8,969 nucleotides of DNA from Candidatus Omnitrophota bacterium (GTDB lineage: Bacteria > Omnitrophota > Gorgyraeia > DTHP01), in assembly GCA_023818555.1 (NCBI GenBank), contig JAMWCG010000035.1, positions 1 to 8,969 of the forward strand, in the 5' to 3' direction. A program made the position numbers and the translations under genes. The notes under the pieces are model-generated. The model saw only the letters and a list, made by a program, of their open reading frames with translations. It was not told where the DNA came from and made no database searches. Shown one piece after another: positions 6,851 to 8,969 of this stretch. Position 1 is the stretch's first letter, and every line of letters starts with the position of its first letter.

Positions 6851-6879
6851 AATATAACACACTTTTTATAATTTGTCAA
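6851..6879 (-). promoter_or_regulatory. Strong sigma-70-type promoter of the large secreted protein
   Basis: The -35 box is TTGACA (complement of 6874-6879) and the -10 box is TATATT (complement of 6851-6856), with exactly 17 bp between them. A TGT triplet before the -10 box makes it an extended -10 element. CCCCTC precedes the -35 box. The predicted transcript has a leader of roughly 40 nt. The promoter begins 16 bp after the secretin stop codon, separating this gene from the pilus/secretion operon. Confidence 0.78.
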
Positions 6880-6895
6880 GAGGGGAGATAAAGAT

Positions 6896-8821
6896 TTATC
6901 CGGTGAAGGAAAGCAAAATATTAAAGGTATGCTTCGGGTCAGCCATTTCAGGAGGAAAGCGGGGATATGGCCCCGCAGATTTGACACACTGTATTGCCAG
7001 ATTTTTTAAATAAGGGTCAACTTCGCCCACTACCACAGGTTCTCCCTCCAGTGTGCCATCAGAATTTAAAGTAAAAAATACCTGCACATCCCCTTTTAAC
7101 CCAATACCAATATAATTCCGGGAAATATATTCCATCAACCTTTCACTTAAACCTAAATAATATTCGTTAACCACATCGGCTTTCTCTATCCTCTCTAAGG
7201 TCTTCACTGCCTCTTTTATCGCATATTCTTTGGCTAAATCTCTGGGCTTTTCCGGAACCACCAGTTCACCCAGTTTTTCCTGCCAGGATGGTTCTTCTAC
7301 TGGAGGTTGTTCTTTGACTAATCCCTCTTTTGCGGCAGCTCCCGGAGCCCCTTCCTCCCCAGTAACAATCCGGGGAGTAAGTAAAATTACTAACTCTGTC
7401 TTATCTGTCTTTTCAGTTTTTGTACGGAATAGATTTCCCAATAAAGGGACATCTCCCAAGAAAGGAACTTTGGTCAAACTCTTGGTCTGCTTATCTTTCA
7501 TCAAACCACCTAAAAAAACCGTTGCTCCATCTTTTACCATAATCGTGGTTTCTGCTTCACTTGACCTTACCAAAGGCACTACTTTCTGCGTCCCATCTCC
7601 ACCCGTAAGTACCTTATCCTCTGCCTCACTGACCTCAGGCTTTATCTTCATAATAATAAAACCTTCTTCATTAATGGCAGGAGTCACATTAAGTTTTACT
7701 CCCACATCAATAAAGGTTACCTGGTCAGTCACCGTTGATCTTCCTGACTGGTCATAACTTGTTTGTGTGGTTAAGAATGGTCTCTTTTCTCCCACTAAGA
7801 TTTTTGCTTCTTGATTCTCCGCCGCAGTTATCTTGGGCGTGGAAAGGACATCTGTTTTACCGATGGTATCTAATAATCTTAGGAATCCCGTATATTCCCC
7901 TGCTTTACTCAAATTCAGTTGCCCAGGGGCAGCTTCTCCAATAACAAATGGACCCACCATATTTTCACTAAATTGCATACCAAACTCTTTACCCAAAAGC
8001 AATTTCCAATCTACCCCCATTTTATACTCATCATTCAAAGTCACTTCAATTATCTTTGCCTCAATCAAAACCTCTTTTGTTTTTGAGTCTAAGGCAGAAA
8101 CAATCTTCCTAATCTCTTCTATCTTCTGGGGAGTGTCCGTAACAATCAATTTATTAGTCCTCTCGTCAAACTTTGCCTGTCCGGTTCCCTTGGTAACCAA
8201 CTCCGTAATCCGTGGTTCAACATCTTTAACTTTGGCATAATTGAAGGCAAAAACTTCTGTTCTTATGGGCACATCCATCCGCTCAATCGCCTCCGTCATC
8301 AGGGCAATGGAAGTGGGATTGTCCAACATTACAATACTATTAGAACGTTCATCGCCAATCACTTTCCCCACTCTACTCTTTATCTCCGTAAGCGCCTTAG
8401 CCACATCTGCGGCCGCCGAATATTTGAGATGGACCACCTTTATCTGCGTTGGCTCCCGGAATTTTCTCCCGTACTTTACCTCATAGTCTCTATCGGTTAT
8501 CACATTGACCACATTCCCTTCCTTTTCATAGGCAAGTTCATTGGCAGCCATAATTATCTCAAAGGCACGGGCTGCATCTACATCTTTTAGGAAAATGGTG
8601 GTTGTCCCACGCACATTCTTCCCCACCGCAATATTAAGCCCCGTCTGCATAGAAAAGATTTTCAAAACATCCACAATATCCATTCCTTTAATATCCAAGG
8701 AGATTTTCTTTCCTTCTATCTCGCTAAGGTCGTCTCTCTGGGAATATAAAGGTAAGCCAAAAAAGAAAACAAGCCATAAAAAGAAAAATAATCTCTTTAT
8801 TATTTTAGAGAAACAATTCAA
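6896..8821 (-). CDS. pilQ: Type IV pilus / type II secretion secretin with a TonB-like C-terminal domain
   Basis: This outer-membrane secretin forms the ring channel of a type IV pilus or type II secretion machine. From the TTG at 8821 it has 641 residues. Residues 1-27 are a signal peptide with a lysine/arginine n-region and a Phe/Leu-rich core. Residues 38-113 are an STN/N0 domain (DVLKIFSMQTGLNIAV). Residues 125-185 and 186-245 are two secretin N-domains (DERSNSIVMLD and DERTNKLIVTD). Residues 249-486 are the secretin core, ending in the family signature VPFLGDVPLLGNLF and TELVILLTPRIV. After a charged linker (487-530), residues 550-640 resemble a TonB/TolA C-terminal domain. I chose TTG because it has GGAGG 8 nt upstream and gives a basic signal-peptide start. 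The ATG at 8836 would add MEERD and has no ribosome site. The gene overlaps the PilP-like gene upstream, as in pilM-N-O-P-Q operons. The symbol is by context; a GspD name cannot be excluded. Confidence 0.9.
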   Translation of the reverse strand: MNCFSKIIKRLFFFLWLVFFFGLPLYSQRDDLSEIEGKKISLDIKGMDIVDVLKIFSMQTGLNIAVGKNVRGTTTIFLKDVDAARAFEIIMAANELAYEKEGNVVNVITDRDYEVKYGRKFREPTQIKVVHLKYSAAADVAKALTEIKSRVGKVIGDERSNSIVMLDNPTSIALMTEAIERMDVPIRTEVFAFNYAKVKDVEPRITELVTKGTGQAKFDERTNKLIVTDTPQKIEEIRKIVSALDSKTKEVLIEAKIIEVTLNDEYKMGVDWKLLLGKEFGMQFSENMVGPFVIGEAAPGQLNLSKAGEYTGFLRLLDTIGKTDVLSTPKITAAENQEAKILVGEKRPFLTTQTSYDQSGRSTVTDQVTFIDVGVKLNVTPAINEEGFIIMKIKPEVSEAEDKVLTGGDGTQKVVPLVRSSEAETTIMVKDGATVFLGGLMKDKQTKSLTKVPFLGDVPLLGNLFRTKTEKTDKTELVILLTPRIVTGEEGAPGAAAKEGLVKEQPPVEEPSWQEKLGELVVPEKPRDLAKEYAIKEAVKTLERIEKADVVNEYYLGLSERLMEYISRNYIGIGLKGDVQVFFTLNSDGTLEGEPVVVGEVDPYLKNLAIQCVKSAGPYPRFPPEMADPKHTFNILLSFTG

Positions 8822-8969
8822 ATCTCTCTCCTCCATAGTTGAGTTTAACTTTATTTCCGGAGATCTCCTCCACCTGCAAATTATCCTGACTCTCTCCCTC
8901 GTAGAGAAAATAGGTCTGATTGGTTTTTTTATTCAGAATAATCACCTGGGGATTGCTTCCTCCGGCAAT
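8805..8969 (-). CDS. PilP/GspC-like pilus or secretion assembly protein (3' end only)
   Basis: The last 54 codons of a gene that starts outside the window run to a TAA at 8805-8807. The visible part includes GGSNPQVIILNKKTNQTYFL, a VEEISGNKVKLNY stretch and an ending GGERFELFL. This pattern of short beta strands (NP-VII, KTY-L-GE, V-EI, V-L-Y-GE-FEL) is typical of the HR/PilP domain, which contacts the secretin N0 domain in the periplasm of type IV pilus and type II secretion systems. Its position directly before a secretin gene, overlapping it by 17 bp, strongly supports this. The piece was found by translating the window edge. With only the C terminus visible, PilP and GspC cannot be told apart. 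Confidence 0.75.
   Translation of the reverse strand: MAGGSNPQVIILNKKTNQTYFLYEGESQDNLQVEEISGNKVKLNYGGERFELFL
8830..8834 (-). promoter_or_regulatory. Ribosome binding site for the secretin, inside the PilP-like gene
   Basis: GGAGG on the minus strand lies 8 nt before the TTG at 8821. The same bases encode Gly-Gly of the GGERFEL ending of the PilP-like protein. The site is placed correctly for TTG and cannot serve the ATG at 8836, which it partly overlaps. Confidence 0.6.

Noticed and set aside
6803..6895. Possible terminator between the secretin and the large gene
   Set aside because: No GC-rich hairpin followed by a U-tract is visible on the minus strand. The gap is taken up by the promoter and leader of the next gene. 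The same holds for 2563-2647 and 1144-1185.
7230..7757. A 175-codon open frame on the plus strand opposite the secretin
   Set aside because: It is antisense to a well-supported secretin core with conserved motifs, has no recognisable domain or ribosome site, and its composition fits a shadow frame.
7735..8486. Further plus-strand open frames (7735-7944, 7833-8240, 8241-8486)
   Set aside because: All lie antisense to the secretin N-domains and core and show no family features.

Overview
The window comes from an AT-rich, Gram-negative-type (double-membrane) bacterium. Every gene I can support lies on the minus strand, so transcription runs from high to low coordinates. An outer-membrane secretin, several Sec-type signal sequences and strong AGGAGG-type ribosome sites support this view. 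The DFNDG/PN.LGG repeat domains, the PT/SP linkers and the secretin gene following a PilP-like gene remind me of candidate phyla such as Omnitrophota. That placement rests on memory and is tentative.

Right side (6896-8969): the last 54 codons of a PilP/GspC-like gene overlap the start of a secretin gene. This is the usual end of a type IV pilus or type II secretion assembly operon. The secretin is unusual because a TonB/TolA-type C-terminal domain follows the secretin core.

Middle (2648-6802): a single gene with its own strong promoter encodes a 1384-residue secreted protein. It carries five copies of a beta-sandwich, carbohydrate-binding-like domain, then a propeller-like region, an Ig/PKD-like domain, a Pro-Thr linker written as an 18-bp DNA tandem repeat, a PKD domain and an arginine/tryptophan-rich tail. 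It is probably a surface or extracellular adhesin or glycan-binding protein.

Left side (1-2562): next comes a 458-residue membrane-anchored or exported protein with a pentein-fold core (arginine/agmatine/peptidyl-arginine deiminase superfamily), with its own promoter. It is followed by a LacI-family repressor whose promoter carries two tandem cre-like operators, which implies autoregulation. The first 13 codons of a further exported protein lie 34 bp downstream of the repressor.

The three internal promoters look alike: a C-rich tract, then TTGAC(A/G), a 17-bp spacer and an AT-rich -10 box. The window appears to hold several short transcription units devoted to the cell envelope and extracellular functions. 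No RNA genes, insertion sequences, CRISPR arrays or convincing terminators were seen, and no gene-free stretch exceeds 100 bp.
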